This document shows, piece after piece, positions 43,894 through 52,312 of a stretch of DNA of 64,000 nucleotides (positions within the stretch are counted from its first letter, which is position 1; each line of letters starts with the position of its first letter). Source of the stretch: Pedobacter hartonius (GTDB lineage Bacteria; Bacteroidota; Bacteroidia; Sphingobacteriales; Sphingobacteriaceae); NCBI RefSeq assembly GCF_900107535.1, contig NZ_FNRA01000008.1:1-64000 (forward strand), given 5' to 3'. Under the pieces are notes generated by a model that was not told the DNA's origin, did no database searches, and was given only the letters and a program-made list of their open reading frames with translations. Position numbers and translations under genes: made by a program.

Positions 43894-44406
43894 AGCACCA
43901 TATACATATTATTATTTGATTATATTAACGTTAAATATCTTAAATAGCATCGAATACATCAAACAGTGTTTTTATCATTCTCTTTTTAATAGCCTACAAA
44001 TTGAAAACGCAATGTTTCCTATATTATTGCATCAAATATGTTACATAAAATTTGATTTTCTATAAAAAATTTAGAAAATCGGCATTCAAAATCATTTTTC
44101 ACTCTTTTAATTATGCTCTATGAGTGATTTTATCTAAAAGTAACTTATAATTAAAAAACAAATATAATGCCAGTTATACGTTGCATAAATAACATCTTAG
44201 TGTACATAATACGACAAGTGCAATATACATATTTATACAAATAAGCACCCCTAAAAATAGGTTAATAATAGATAAAAAGCCCTTTTTTATTCATTTTCTT
44301 TTTCTATTTTTTTAAGGTTATCTGAATATCTATTCATATATACGACACTATCCGCGCATTAAACATTCCAAAAAAAACAAGCAGAAAAAAAATTAGCGTT
44401 AAACCC

Positions 44407-44421
44407 CATTTGAGTCAAATG
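44407..44421. promoter_or_regulatory. Palindromic operator candidate
   Basis: CATTTGAGTCAAATG is a perfect 7-1-7 palindrome, further flanked by CC and GG at matching distance. It is centred about 36 nt upstream of a TAAATTTG box. The core TTTGAGTCAA recurs at 44609-44618 and 46901-46910, near the two acyltransferase genes. A dimeric regulator could bind it. Confidence 0.4.
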
Positions 44422-44449
44422 CGGCATTAATTCGCCGTACTGACAATTA

Positions 44450-44457
44450 TAAATTTG
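44450..44457 (+). promoter_or_regulatory. Candidate -7 element upstream of the acyltransferase gene
   Basis: TAAATTTG matches TAnnTTTG; the leader to the ATG at 44586 would be about 120 nt. No TTG at 17-23 nt upstream, but the palindrome at 44407-44421 lies where an activator could sit. Confidence 0.35.
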
Positions 44458-44585
44458 TTTATCAGATGTATTATGGAAGAATTATTGATCTTAAGGCTGA
44501 TTTCTTTTTTATATACACCACAAACCCAAAAGATATTTATGTAACTTAATAGCGTAATTTCCGGAATTAATATCGTACTACACAT

Positions 44586-45620
44586 ATGACCATCCCCGTA
44601 CTTAAAGATTTGAGTCAACGAAGCGCATCTGCAGACATTCTAAAAACAATATCAATACTAGCAGTAGTATTCATCCATGGATCTCATTTGTTTCCGTTTA
44701 GCCCTTCAAACCTCGATTTTGACCCAGAAAACCTGGATTTTTTTAAGAATGCATTTAGATTCTGTGTACCGGTATTCCTATTTATATGGGCATACTTTAT
44801 GGAAAAAACGACCATAAAAAAAGGCGCAGGCAATTCGCTCGCCCGCTTCTATAAATTACTTATTCCTTTTATGTTTTGGTCATCGGTTTACTTTCTGCTA
44901 ATAGCCAACTTCAAACAATTAAGTCTGGCCGCCATCATCAGCAAGCACCTGACGGGCTACGGATGGTCTGGTCAATATTATTTTATAATTTTATTCCAAC
45001 TGCTCCTGTTATTTAGCATTATCCGCCGGATTGCGCTCAGGTTCGAGAGATTTGTACCAATTATATATATATTATCAATTCTATTCTATGGCTTTATTAC
45101 CTACTCACACTGGTTTCAAATCGGAATCATTGGAAAGCTTAGTTACAGGCCTTTTTTTTATTGGATGCCGTATGTAATTCTGGGCATACTGTATGCGCAT
45201 AGAAACATTTTCAGATTTTCGTTACCAGTCGCAGTAGTAGTTATTTCTCCCCTATTAATCCTCATTGAAATCTATTATCTGCATCCACCTCTTGAAAATA
45301 TCTATATGCTTCCAGGCGTCTTTATTACCTCACTTGTTTTACTAAGTTCGATGCAGTCAAAATTAACATACGAAAACATTCCGCCACACGTAGGCAAATC
45401 TATTCAGGCCCTGGCAAATTATACCCTGGGCATCTTTTGCTTAAACCCGCTTATTATAATTATCCTAAGCAGTTTGGTAAAGAGAGTAGGGTTTTCGGTG
45501 CAGTTCCCGGGAGCTTCTATTGTATTACCACTGATATCCACGGTATTTATTTGCAGTGCCTGTATATTGCTGATCAATTTGATAAAGAAAATCAGGCTGG
45601 GGATATTGGTTGCTAATTAG
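44586..45620 (+). CDS. Acyltransferase 3 family membrane protein
   Basis: 344 residues with about ten hydrophobic segments. The N-terminal signature of the OafA/WecH-type acyltransferase-3 family is present (ADILKTISILAVVFIHGSHL, with the conserved His), and FWMPYVILGILYAHRN and other helices follow. Such enzymes move acyl groups, often acetyl, across the membrane onto surface glycans. It is convergent with a second family member whose stop is 3 nt away. It lies outside the minus-strand operon, so it may be regulated separately. Confidence 0.85.
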   Translation: MTIPVLKDLSQRSASADILKTISILAVVFIHGSHLFPFSPSNLDFDPENLDFFKNAFRFCVPVFLFIWAYFMEKTTIKKGAGNSLARFYKLLIPFMFWSSVYFLLIANFKQLSLAAIISKHLTGYGWSGQYYFIILFQLLLLFSIIRRIALRFERFVPIIYILSILFYGFITYSHWFQIGIIGKLSYRPFFYWMPYVILGILYAHRNIFRFSLPVAVVVISPLLILIEIYYLHPPLENIYMLPGVFITSLVLLSSMQSKLTYENIPPHVGKSIQALANYTLGIFCLNPLIIIILSSLVKRVGFSVQFPGASIVLPLISTVFICSACILLINLIKKIRLGILVAN

Positions 45621-45623
45621 ACA

Positions 45624-46751
45624 CTATACATTACCGGGATTCGCTTTAGATAACTGGTATTTACTGTATTTTATAAAACGCAGCGCAGTACTCAATAACC
45701 AATCGAAGAACTCTTTCCAGCTATTTTTATAAGATTCAAATGACAGGCCCAGCAAAATGCAAATCAGTAAGGTTACCGATCCGCCTACAGTCCACTGCAT
45801 TCCCCGGCTTAAAGTAACCGGCAAAGTACATCTGGCCAATACAAGGAGTGGGTAATGAAGTACATAAATCGGGAATGTCAGGTTCGCTATCATCCGTACG
45901 TTTTTCAACGCTTTAGTATCTTTTAACCTTGGCTCAATATCTGTTGGCATCAGCCATATTCCTACAGCAACAAAAACTCCGACAATCCAGTCTGTGATAT
46001 ATGCTGCGCCCCAGAACAAACGCGGAGTTCCAACTTCATGAGGCATGCCCGGCAGTACTACCATCAACACAATAGCGATTAACATGAGCAGGGTCACCAG
46101 AATCCAGGAGACATCTATTCTTAACAAAGGTTTTTTCAAATGGAAAGCAGCCCAACCCATTACCCAGATCAGCATCATCGCTAAGATTTTAGGCCCTATA
46201 AATGCAGCGACCAGGAAGGGGATAATCCATCCTTTCCATCCCTTAAACCGATAGAAACACACTCCAAATAATACATAGTACCAAAATTCATATCCTAAAG
46301 ACCAAACCGGGCCATTGATCAGCGGTGCCGAAGATAAAAACCATATTTCATTACAATAAACCAAAGTTATCAGGTACCGGAACAAATTATTTCCCCTATC
46401 ATGCTGCGCATAAACTTCAGGGTTTATTGAATGTGCCGCAAGCGCACAAAGGATAGTAACCGCAATCGCAGGAAAATAAACAGAGCATAACCGCGTAAGG
46501 CGCGCGAGTGTATATTGATAGGCAGACCTGTGACCGCTCGAAGTTGTATAAGCAATTACGTATCCCGAAAGTACAAAAAATATAACTACGGAGCCATGCG
46601 ACAAATGGCTTGGCAAAAGATCATTCATATGCTCCGGAAACCAAACCGCCTGACTATGAGCAAATAATACTACGAGCGAACAAGACAAACGTAACAAATC
46701 TAAGACAATACTGGAAACACCCTTTAAACTTTTTGCGGACTGAGCTAACAT
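45624..46751 (-). CDS. Acyltransferase 3 family membrane protein
   Basis: 375 residues, about ten hydrophobic segments. Typical features of the acyltransferase-3 family are IVLDLLRLSCSLVVLFAHSQ, the HGSVVIFFVLSGYVIAYTTS block, ARLTRLCSVYFPAIAVTILC and WSLGYEFWYYVLFG. The R-x10-H-type active residues (Arg in LLRL, His in FAHS) are visible. It probably O-acetylates an exported polysaccharide. It is only distantly similar to its convergent neighbour, so the pair is not a recent duplication. Confidence 0.88.
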   Translation of the reverse strand: MLAQSAKSLKGVSSIVLDLLRLSCSLVVLFAHSQAVWFPEHMNDLLPSHLSHGSVVIFFVLSGYVIAYTTSSGHRSAYQYTLARLTRLCSVYFPAIAVTILCALAAHSINPEVYAQHDRGNNLFRYLITLVYCNEIWFLSSAPLINGPVWSLGYEFWYYVLFGVCFYRFKGWKGWIIPFLVAAFIGPKILAMMLIWVMGWAAFHLKKPLLRIDVSWILVTLLMLIAIVLMVVLPGMPHEVGTPRLFWGAAYITDWIVGVFVAVGIWLMPTDIEPRLKDTKALKNVRMIANLTFPIYVLHYPLLVLARCTLPVTLSRGMQWTVGGSVTLLICILLGLSFESYKNSWKEFFDWLLSTALRFIKYSKYQLSKANPGNV

Positions 46752-47063
46752 ATAAGACCAATTAATCGCCCTAATCTACAATTTTAAATCAATATCTTGG
46801 AAAAGATTATCTCAAATTATTTAAACAAATTTTACCGCATAAAATTTATTTCAATAAAAAAATTAATTTCCAAGAGACTTGTATTTACACTTTATAGCTC
46901 TTTGAGTCAAAACTTATTGTACTTTTGTATAATAGTTTAAGAATAAGAAAAGCAGTTGCTATATTTTTAATCTAGCCGGGCCAATTATGGGTATGTCAGA
47001 TCGTATTGGATATAGGGATGCATTACAAAAAACTGTGAAAGATTAATTAAACCCCAATTAGCA
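46752..47063. other. AT-rich intergenic region with shared TTTGAGTCAA motif
   Basis: This 312-nt gap separates the acyltransferase (minus) and zinc-ribbon (plus) genes. It holds TTTGAGTCAAA at 46901-46911 and TACTTTTG at 46920-46927. I see no gene in it. Confidence 0.4.
46920..46927 (+). promoter_or_regulatory. Candidate -7 element for the zinc-ribbon gene
   Basis: TACTTTTG matches TAnnTTTG. A TTG at 46902-46904 lies 15 nt upstream, slightly short of the usual 17-23, and is part of the TTTGAGTCAAA palindrome, so a bound regulator would cover the -33 element. Confidence 0.4.
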
Positions 47064-47276
47064 ATGTCCTCAGAGTCAGAAATTAAGTGGATATATCCTG
47101 AAAAGAAGTATTGGAAATGCCCCCTCTGCGAAATCGGATATCTTGACAGGAGAGTCCCGAGAGATCCCTTCGTAAAATATTTGCTTTTTTGGAGGGATGT
47201 CAAACGGTACAAATGTAATAACTGTCAGGCGAGAGTGCATATAAGAAGAAGATCTAAGGCAAGGCGGATGAACTAA
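47064..47276 (+). CDS. Zinc-ribbon-like small protein
   Basis: 70 residues. Two CxxC knuckles (KCPLCEIGYL and KCNNCQARVH, Cys about 19/22 and 52/55) are the likely Zn ligands. The C-terminus is very basic (RVHIRRRSKARRMN), so nucleic-acid or membrane-surface binding is possible. No family is recognised with certainty. It ends in a 4-nt convergent overlap with the DUF6266-like gene. Confidence 0.6.
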   Translation: MSSESEIKWIYPEKKYWKCPLCEIGYLDRRVPRDPFVKYLLFWRDVKRYKCNNCQARVHIRRRSKARRMN

Positions 47277-47926
47277 GCACCAACCTCAACATGCCCCAGA
47301 TATTTCGAATCAGATACCCTCTTCCCGTCCGAAGAGACCAGGAACATCCATCCATGAACAATTCCCCTGAAAACACTTAAGTCCGGCGTTACATCGACAC
47401 GGCCATCCCTGCGAATTGCAATGCAATCAAGATATTTCATTTGTCTGCGGCGCAGCGCTGAGCTGAAGAAACACAGATGAACACTATCGTTTTCCTCCAC
47501 ACCTAATTTCAGGCGGGATGGGTTTATCCATTCAACGGAAATCATACCATCCTCTTTTTTTAACAGATACGGATCGTACACATGATCTAAAGATCCTTTA
47601 CTCAACTGAACCTGGGATTCATCTATTGTAAGCTCAGGATACGAACCCACCACCGCCAGATGAATATTACTTTTTACTGCGGTATTCATTCCGGTCATCT
47701 TACTTCTCCGAGAGTAAAAACCAACCGCTACAACTTTACTGAACGGACTCAAAAACCTTGAGATTAACCCCAGACGGGACCGTTGCTTAAGTTGATTGAC
47801 ATTAGGTTTTTTAGCAGTCTTACGGGGCCTGGACCGGCCGATCTTCAGGTGCCGCCACCTGCACATGACCGTCTGCCCTACCCTGCCATTAAATTCTCCG
47901 GCGGCCCCCGGCCTATAGTGTGCCAT
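47273..47926 (-). CDS. DUF6266-like protein (copy 2)
   Basis: 217 residues, no signal peptide. The N-terminus (MAHYRPGAAGEFNGRVGQTV, then a basic KIGRSRPRKTAKKPN stretch and QRSRLGLISRFLSPFS) and the terminal SSDGKRVSDSKYLGHVEV match the DUF6266 group, which I know as common in Sphingobacteriaceae and without assigned function. It is a paralogue of the upstream gene; only 28 nt separate them, so they are probably cotranscribed. The basic N-terminal arm and beta-rich remainder are the only features I can read. Confidence 0.75.
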   Translation of the reverse strand: MAHYRPGAAGEFNGRVGQTVMCRWRHLKIGRSRPRKTAKKPNVNQLKQRSRLGLISRFLSPFSKVVAVGFYSRRSKMTGMNTAVKSNIHLAVVGSYPELTIDESQVQLSKGSLDHVYDPYLLKKEDGMISVEWINPSRLKLGVEENDSVHLCFFSSALRRRQMKYLDCIAIRRDGRVDVTPDLSVFRGIVHGWMFLVSSDGKRVSDSKYLGHVEVGA

Positions 47927-47954
47927 AGCTCAAATTTATCTGGTGAATAATAGA

Positions 47955-48623
47955 CTAAAAACTTACACGTGCCCTATCACTCGCGGGCAAAATAAACTGC
48001 CCGGTATAAGCGCTGTCAGAAACTCTTTTATGATCAGAAGATATAAAAGTTATGTGAGTTTCCATTACAGTGGGTTTGTTATTTTTGAGTATGGAGAACT
48101 GCGCCTTTCCGCTGCCCCTGTTTCCGGCATAGATGACAAAATCTGCACTTTGCAGTTCCGGAAAATAAACAAGGATCATGACCTGGTCATCTGCACGAAA
48201 CTGATTTGGGATCAGGGTGGTATTCCATGTAAATTTCAATCCATCATCATTCTGTTCCGCTTTCAGGTCTGAAGTGGCCTGCATTTTACCCTGGCTGAAC
48301 AGGACTTTGGTAAAGTCTATTTCCTGGTTTGGATATTCACCTTTCACCGCGTTCAGAAGCGTGTATGACAGCATCAGATCATGCGGAGTTTTTCTGGCAA
48401 GCTTTGCCCCGGCTTCAAAGCCTACTTTGATAAATTCCCGAACCGGCTCAATCAGCTTGTTTGCTACTTTTACCTTCTGCCTGTATTTAAGCTGAAGTTC
48501 AGTAGCCGGTTTGGTACTCTTGCCTATTTTACGTTTTACAACTTTACCAAGTCTTATATAAGTAACTGTATCACCCAGTCTGCCTATAAAGCCATCAAAT
48601 GAGTTAATGTTTGCGGTTGCCAT
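47955..48623 (-). CDS. DUF6266-like protein (copy 1)
   Basis: 222 residues from the ATG at 48623 (MATANINSFDGFIGRLGDTV), where the family homology starts; the frame is open 13 codons further. A basic segment RLGKVVKRKIGKSTKPATEL is followed by QLKYRQKVKVANKLIEPVRE, and the end SSDHKRVSDSAYTGQFIL matches copy 2. It has no signal peptide, no membrane segment and no recognised catalytic motif. The stretch upstream (48624-49062) carries a structured inverted repeat. Confidence 0.75.
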   Translation of the reverse strand: MATANINSFDGFIGRLGDTVTYIRLGKVVKRKIGKSTKPATELQLKYRQKVKVANKLIEPVREFIKVGFEAGAKLARKTPHDLMLSYTLLNAVKGEYPNQEIDFTKVLFSQGKMQATSDLKAEQNDDGLKFTWNTTLIPNQFRADDQVMILVYFPELQSADFVIYAGNRGSGKAQFSILKNNKPTVMETHITFISSDHKRVSDSAYTGQFILPASDRARVSF

Positions 48624-48808
48624 GTGGTTAGGATTTATTACATAGTTAATCTTTGAATACAAGATAAATATATTTCAAATACAATGCAATAGTTAAATAA
48701 AAGTTTTTTGCTGACACAATAATGCACTTATAGCTGCAAACTGTGACAAGATTTTTCCGCTAACAATAGTCCGCCGGGAAATACATGATATTTCTGTGTA
48801 ATTTAAGA

Positions 48809-48894
48809 GGGGTTTGGAACGGGTTTGAATCGCGTTTCAGAAGAGTTTCTAACGGGAAATTGTCGTTCGAACCCCGATTTAAACTCGTTTTAAG
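48809..48894. repeat. Structured intergenic element with two alternative stems
   Basis: Stem A pairs 48813-48832 with 48875-48894: 20 bp, all pairs allowed if G-U is counted (five G-U). Stem B pairs 48809-48821 with 48864-48875: 12 bp with one bulge. The two share bases, so they exclude each other. The motif GGGTTTGAA/GGGGTTTGGAA is repeated inside. No coding frame covers it. It could be a decayed repeat or a structured RNA; the remaining parts of 48624-49062 show nothing I can support. Confidence 0.4.
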
Positions 48895-49062
48895 ATCGTC
48901 ATAGATCTCATCTGAATAGCTATAGAAACCAATTATAAATTTCGTAAAGACAAACAGTGATCTATTGGTATCCTGTCAAGTGTGAAGATTGATTATCAAA
49001 CCGGGGCTGGTACATTTGAGGGAACAGTGACATTCAGTCTCTGGTCCGGAAAGTTCATTCAG

Positions 49063-49791
49063 CTAACTGAAAATCTCTTTGTTCCCGAATTCATATTTCC
49101 CTATTTTTTTAAAGAGCGTACCATTTCTAACAGCTGAAGACAGCATCGATAAATGTTTGTCATGGTGCAGGTCAGTTCCGGCGAAATCATAAAGTTTATC
49201 CTGTAGCAGGGATTCAGCTATTGCCTGCACACCCTTACCATAGTATCCCAGCACAGAAAGCAGGTTTAACTGTAAATAACAACCTGAATCTTTGATCCTC
49301 CTGTAACGTTCGCTTTGTTTATGATAAAACCCATATCTTTCAGGGTGAGCCAGTATCACACGGTATCCTTTAATCTGCAGGTCGAAAATGATCTGATCGA
49401 TATTAGGTGTCTCTGTAAGATATGACATCTCAATCAGGATATAATTTCCCTTGAGCGTGAGTAACCCCTCCACTGCCAGGAAGTCGCTCTCAGCCATATA
49501 TTCCGCAGCAGCACCTAATTCTATCTCCAATCCTGCTTCCGCGACACTTGCAACAACCGATGACAATACCGGCAAAATAGTTTCCGGGGTGTTGGGATAA
49601 ACGTCGCTGTAAATATGAGGCGTACAGATAAGTTTGGAAAAGCCCAGCTCCTGAAGCTGATGAATATAATTCACAGACTGCTCCATACTTTTTGAGCCAT
49701 CATCTATTCCCGGCAGAAGATGAGAATGGATATCAACACCCAGCCATTCTATATCACTAACTTTATTTTCCTTTTTAAAAAACGAGAACAT
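49063..49791 (-). CDS. CpsB/YwqE-type tyrosine phosphatase (PHP fold)
   Basis: 242 residues, cytoplasmic. Metal-binding motifs of PHP-type phosphatases are clear: DIHSHLLPGIDDG (His-x-His and DDG), CTPHIY, EMSYL, LAHPERYGFY and a late GTDLHHDKH. It should dephosphorylate the tyrosine cluster of a BY-kinase such as Wzc at 40422, which has no phosphatase next to it. It is divergent from the second polysaccharide cluster (188-nt gap), so it may link the two clusters. Confidence 0.9.
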   Translation of the reverse strand: MFSFFKKENKVSDIEWLGVDIHSHLLPGIDDGSKSMEQSVNYIHQLQELGFSKLICTPHIYSDVYPNTPETILPVLSSVVASVAEAGLEIELGAAAEYMAESDFLAVEGLLTLKGNYILIEMSYLTETPNIDQIIFDLQIKGYRVILAHPERYGFYHKQSERYRRIKDSGCYLQLNLLSVLGYYGKGVQAIAESLLQDKLYDFAGTDLHHDKHLSMLSSAVRNGTLFKKIGKYEFGNKEIFS

Positions 49792-49979
49792 CGATACATT
49801 AAATTTAGTAAAAACCCTGATTTCCTATCATCTCCTATTACACGATGAGTACTGTAAGAACGTAAAAACAACCACTCAAATTACACGATACCTTATACCT
49901 GATGATTGCCCTAAATATATGTATTAACGACAACACCATTTGCCCCTTTCATAGTTTTTATGGAACTTAGCAGCAAAAT

Positions 49980-50927
49980 ATGCAAAAACCTGTTGCTGTA
50001 ATACTGTTAAACTGGAATACCCCGGTTCATACTTCAAATTGCATTTCTTCCTTACTCAGGTATGGTGATACCAGTACTTTTGATATCATTGTGGCTGACA
50101 ACGGATCTACAGATGGGTCGTTGGCAAAACTGCAGTCTCAGTTCCCTCAGCTTACTTTTATTGATAACAAAGAGAATTTAGGATTTGCCGAGGGAAATAA
50201 CAGGGCGATACGATACAGCATCAGTAAAGGTTACACGTATTCGCTGATCATGAACAATGACACCGAAATAGATGAAGACATCATCGGGGGGCTAATCCTG
50301 CATTTGCAGCACCACCCTATAGCGGCGGCAGTACAGCCATCAATTTACTGGATGCACGATAAGACCAGGATCTGGAATGGAAAGGGTGGCTACAATAAGT
50401 TGATTGGAAAAGTATATTCAAGCAAAAAAACTTACGCCAAAACAATTGAATTCAGAAAAGCGAGCTGGCTGACCGGCTGCTGCGTCCTTGTGAGGAATGA
50501 AGTATTGGAAAAAGTAGGTTTATTCAATAAACAATTCTTTTTGTACGATGAAGATGTGGAATTATCTTTCAGGATCAGGTCTGCAGGGCACGAGTTACAC
50601 TACCTTCCTCATTTAAAGATATATCATGAAGCCGGTGCCTCCGGCCAATTGGCTACAGGGGAGAAAGAAGGTACGTTAAGTCCCGTTATTCACTACTACG
50701 TAAGCAGAAACAGGATCTGGTTTTTAAGGAAATTTGGTGATCCTCTTTTTTACCCCGCTATGCTGATCTATTACCTGCCGTATTACCTGGCAGTCCTTTC
50801 TTATTTTTTAATCAGAGGCAGGAAAAAAAAGGCAGGATTTTTATTTAATGGATTGAAAGATGGGTTTTTCACACCGGGAAAGGTAGTCTGGCCCGAATCC
50901 GGACAGATCAAACATAGCGTCACATGA
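49980..50927 (+). CDS. Family 2 glycosyltransferase
   Basis: 315 residues. GT-A motifs: VAVILLNWNTPVHTSNCISS, FDIIVADNGSTDGSLAKL, YSLIMNNDTEIDEDI (DxD-like), WLTGCCVLVRNEVLEKVGLF and FFLYDEDVELSFRIRSAG. A C-terminal hydrophobic stretch (AMLIYYLPYYLAVLSYFLI) suggests membrane association. The family includes rhamnosyltransferases, so a deoxysugar donor is possible. Its stop overlaps the Wzy-like gene as ATGA. It opens the second polysaccharide cluster. Confidence 0.9.
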   Translation: MQKPVAVILLNWNTPVHTSNCISSLLRYGDTSTFDIIVADNGSTDGSLAKLQSQFPQLTFIDNKENLGFAEGNNRAIRYSISKGYTYSLIMNNDTEIDEDIIGGLILHLQHHPIAAAVQPSIYWMHDKTRIWNGKGGYNKLIGKVYSSKKTYAKTIEFRKASWLTGCCVLVRNEVLEKVGLFNKQFFLYDEDVELSFRIRSAGHELHYLPHLKIYHEAGASGQLATGEKEGTLSPVIHYYVSRNRIWFLRKFGDPLFYPAMLIYYLPYYLAVLSYFLIRGRKKKAGFLFNGLKDGFFTPGKVVWPESGQIKHSVT

Positions 50928-52312
50928 TTATCTTCCCATTGATTTTTTTATTTTCTTTCGTTATTTCGATGAAAGAGATCATTAGGGGAAATACCCATAG
51001 CTTCCTCCTGTTTATCATTTTCGGGCTCTCTATGTATTCGACAGCGATGTCGGTAGCCTTCATGATCGGACTGAGGGACATTGTCCCGGTGTTCCAGTTT
51101 TTCAAGGAGGGAATTATCTTCACCGTACTCATTATCAATCTTTTTAGCCTCAGAAAAAAGCCCCGTTTTCATCTGATCGATTACCTGATACTTTTCTTTT
51201 TGATTTATACTACGGTATACGCATTTCTTCCGATAGGAGAACAAAGCCTGGTAAACCGGTTAATTGCGCTAAAAAGCACCTCGTTTTTTGTGATCGTTTA
51301 TTTTGCCGGGCGCTTTTCAGACCCCACCAAAATCTATATTACCAAGTACTTCAATTATATCATGCTGCTTACCATTGCCGCGGGTGCCGTGATTTGCCTG
51401 GAAGTACTTTTCAACCAGCACTTACAGACCATCACAGGTTACGCAGAGTACAGTTATTACTTTTTTAATTTTGAACCCAGCGGAAGTTACGGCCTTAGCT
51501 GGACGTTTGAATCGGAAGGGGGATTTAAAAGATTTGCCAGTTTCTTTGCAAACCCACTTGAAAATGCAGGGGCCACGCTGATTGCCCTTGCTGTTATCGG
51601 GGCCTTATATACGAAGGATGACAATAAATTCAAACCTGATCTTACCGGGATACTTGCACTGGCAGCCAGTTTTGCCTGTATTACCTTCGCTATTTCGAGG
51701 GCGCCGTTTGTCAGCTATTTCCTGGTGATCTATATTTATGCATTACTTACCAAAAAAAAATATATTACCCATACCATTCATTTAGGCTTCGCCGCTGTTG
51801 CGCTTTATTTTATCTGGATCATCAGCAGTTTTGAAGATAAGGCCAGCGGAATAGCCGAAGTAGTGATTAACACCCTAAACTTCAGCAACCCTTCCAGCAT
51901 AGGCCACGTAGTAGAATGGATTCAGGGGATTGATTCCATGGTCAGCAATCCATTCGGACTTGGATTGGGCACCTCAGGGCGGGTTGGCGGTTCCCTTGGA
52001 GACACAACAGGGGGTGAAAATCAATATATCATCATTGGTGTACAGGCAGGGGTACTGGTATTGCTCTGTTACATGACAGCATATATTTCCCTCATCAGAA
52101 CCAGCCTGCGATGGCTGCCCATGCTGAGAGGCAGGGAACGAAAGGTCTGCATGTTTTTATTGTTATTCAAAATAGCTTTATTCATACCTTTGCTGACGTC
52201 AGAGGTAGAATCATCATCATATATTTCTTACATGAACTGGTTTTTCTCAGGATTGTTCATCAGCATCGTCATGCAATATAAAAAGAACCAGGAGGTAAGT
52301 TATGCTCATTGA
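50924..52312 (+). CDS. Second O-antigen ligase/Wzy-like membrane protein
   Basis: 462 residues, about ten to twelve hydrophobic segments with a long periplasmic loop (about 300-370, SNPFGLGLGTSGRVGGSLGD, then TTGGENQY). The GLGxGTSG segment parallels GYGIGMGTS in the protein at 29451, a shared mark of this polymerase/ligase superfamily. It should polymerise or ligate the second polymer. It overlaps the preceding transferase (ATGA) and the following acyltransferase by 11 nt. Confidence 0.78.
   Translation: MIIFPLIFLFSFVISMKEIIRGNTHSFLLFIIFGLSMYSTAMSVAFMIGLRDIVPVFQFFKEGIIFTVLIINLFSLRKKPRFHLIDYLILFFLIYTTVYAFLPIGEQSLVNRLIALKSTSFFVIVYFAGRFSDPTKIYITKYFNYIMLLTIAAGAVICLEVLFNQHLQTITGYAEYSYYFFNFEPSGSYGLSWTFESEGGFKRFASFFANPLENAGATLIALAVIGALYTKDDNKFKPDLTGILALAASFACITFAISRAPFVSYFLVIYIYALLTKKKYITHTIHLGFAAVALYFIWIISSFEDKASGIAEVVINTLNFSNPSSIGHVVEWIQGIDSMVSNPFGLGLGTSGRVGGSLGDTTGGENQYIIIGVQAGVLVLLCYMTAYISLIRTSLRWLPMLRGRERKVCMFLLLFKIALFIPLLTSEVESSSYISYMNWFFSGLFISIVMQYKKNQEVSYAH

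Larger units (their letters stand above)
43585..44585. other. AT-rich divergent regulatory region, about 1 kb
   Basis: No convincing gene lies between the divergent wza operon and the acyltransferase at 44586. The stretch is strongly AT-rich. It contains a 9-bp inverted repeat GATTTTCTA/TAGAAAATC (44054-44062 and 44072-44080), a palindrome CATTTGAGTCAAATG (44407-44421) and candidate -7 boxes on both strands. It probably holds the main promoter and control sites of the capsule operon. Confidence 0.5.

Noticed and set aside
48817..48880. tRNA-like look of GGTTTGAATCG and GTTCGAACCCC
   Set aside because: The T-arm-like words are not accompanied by acceptor, D and anticodon arms in the right order; the stems fold differently.
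48958..49128. Plus-strand frame of about 55 codons (…KIDYQTGAGTFEGTVTF…)
   Set aside because: It runs antisense into the well-supported CpsB-type phosphatase gene and lacks a good start.
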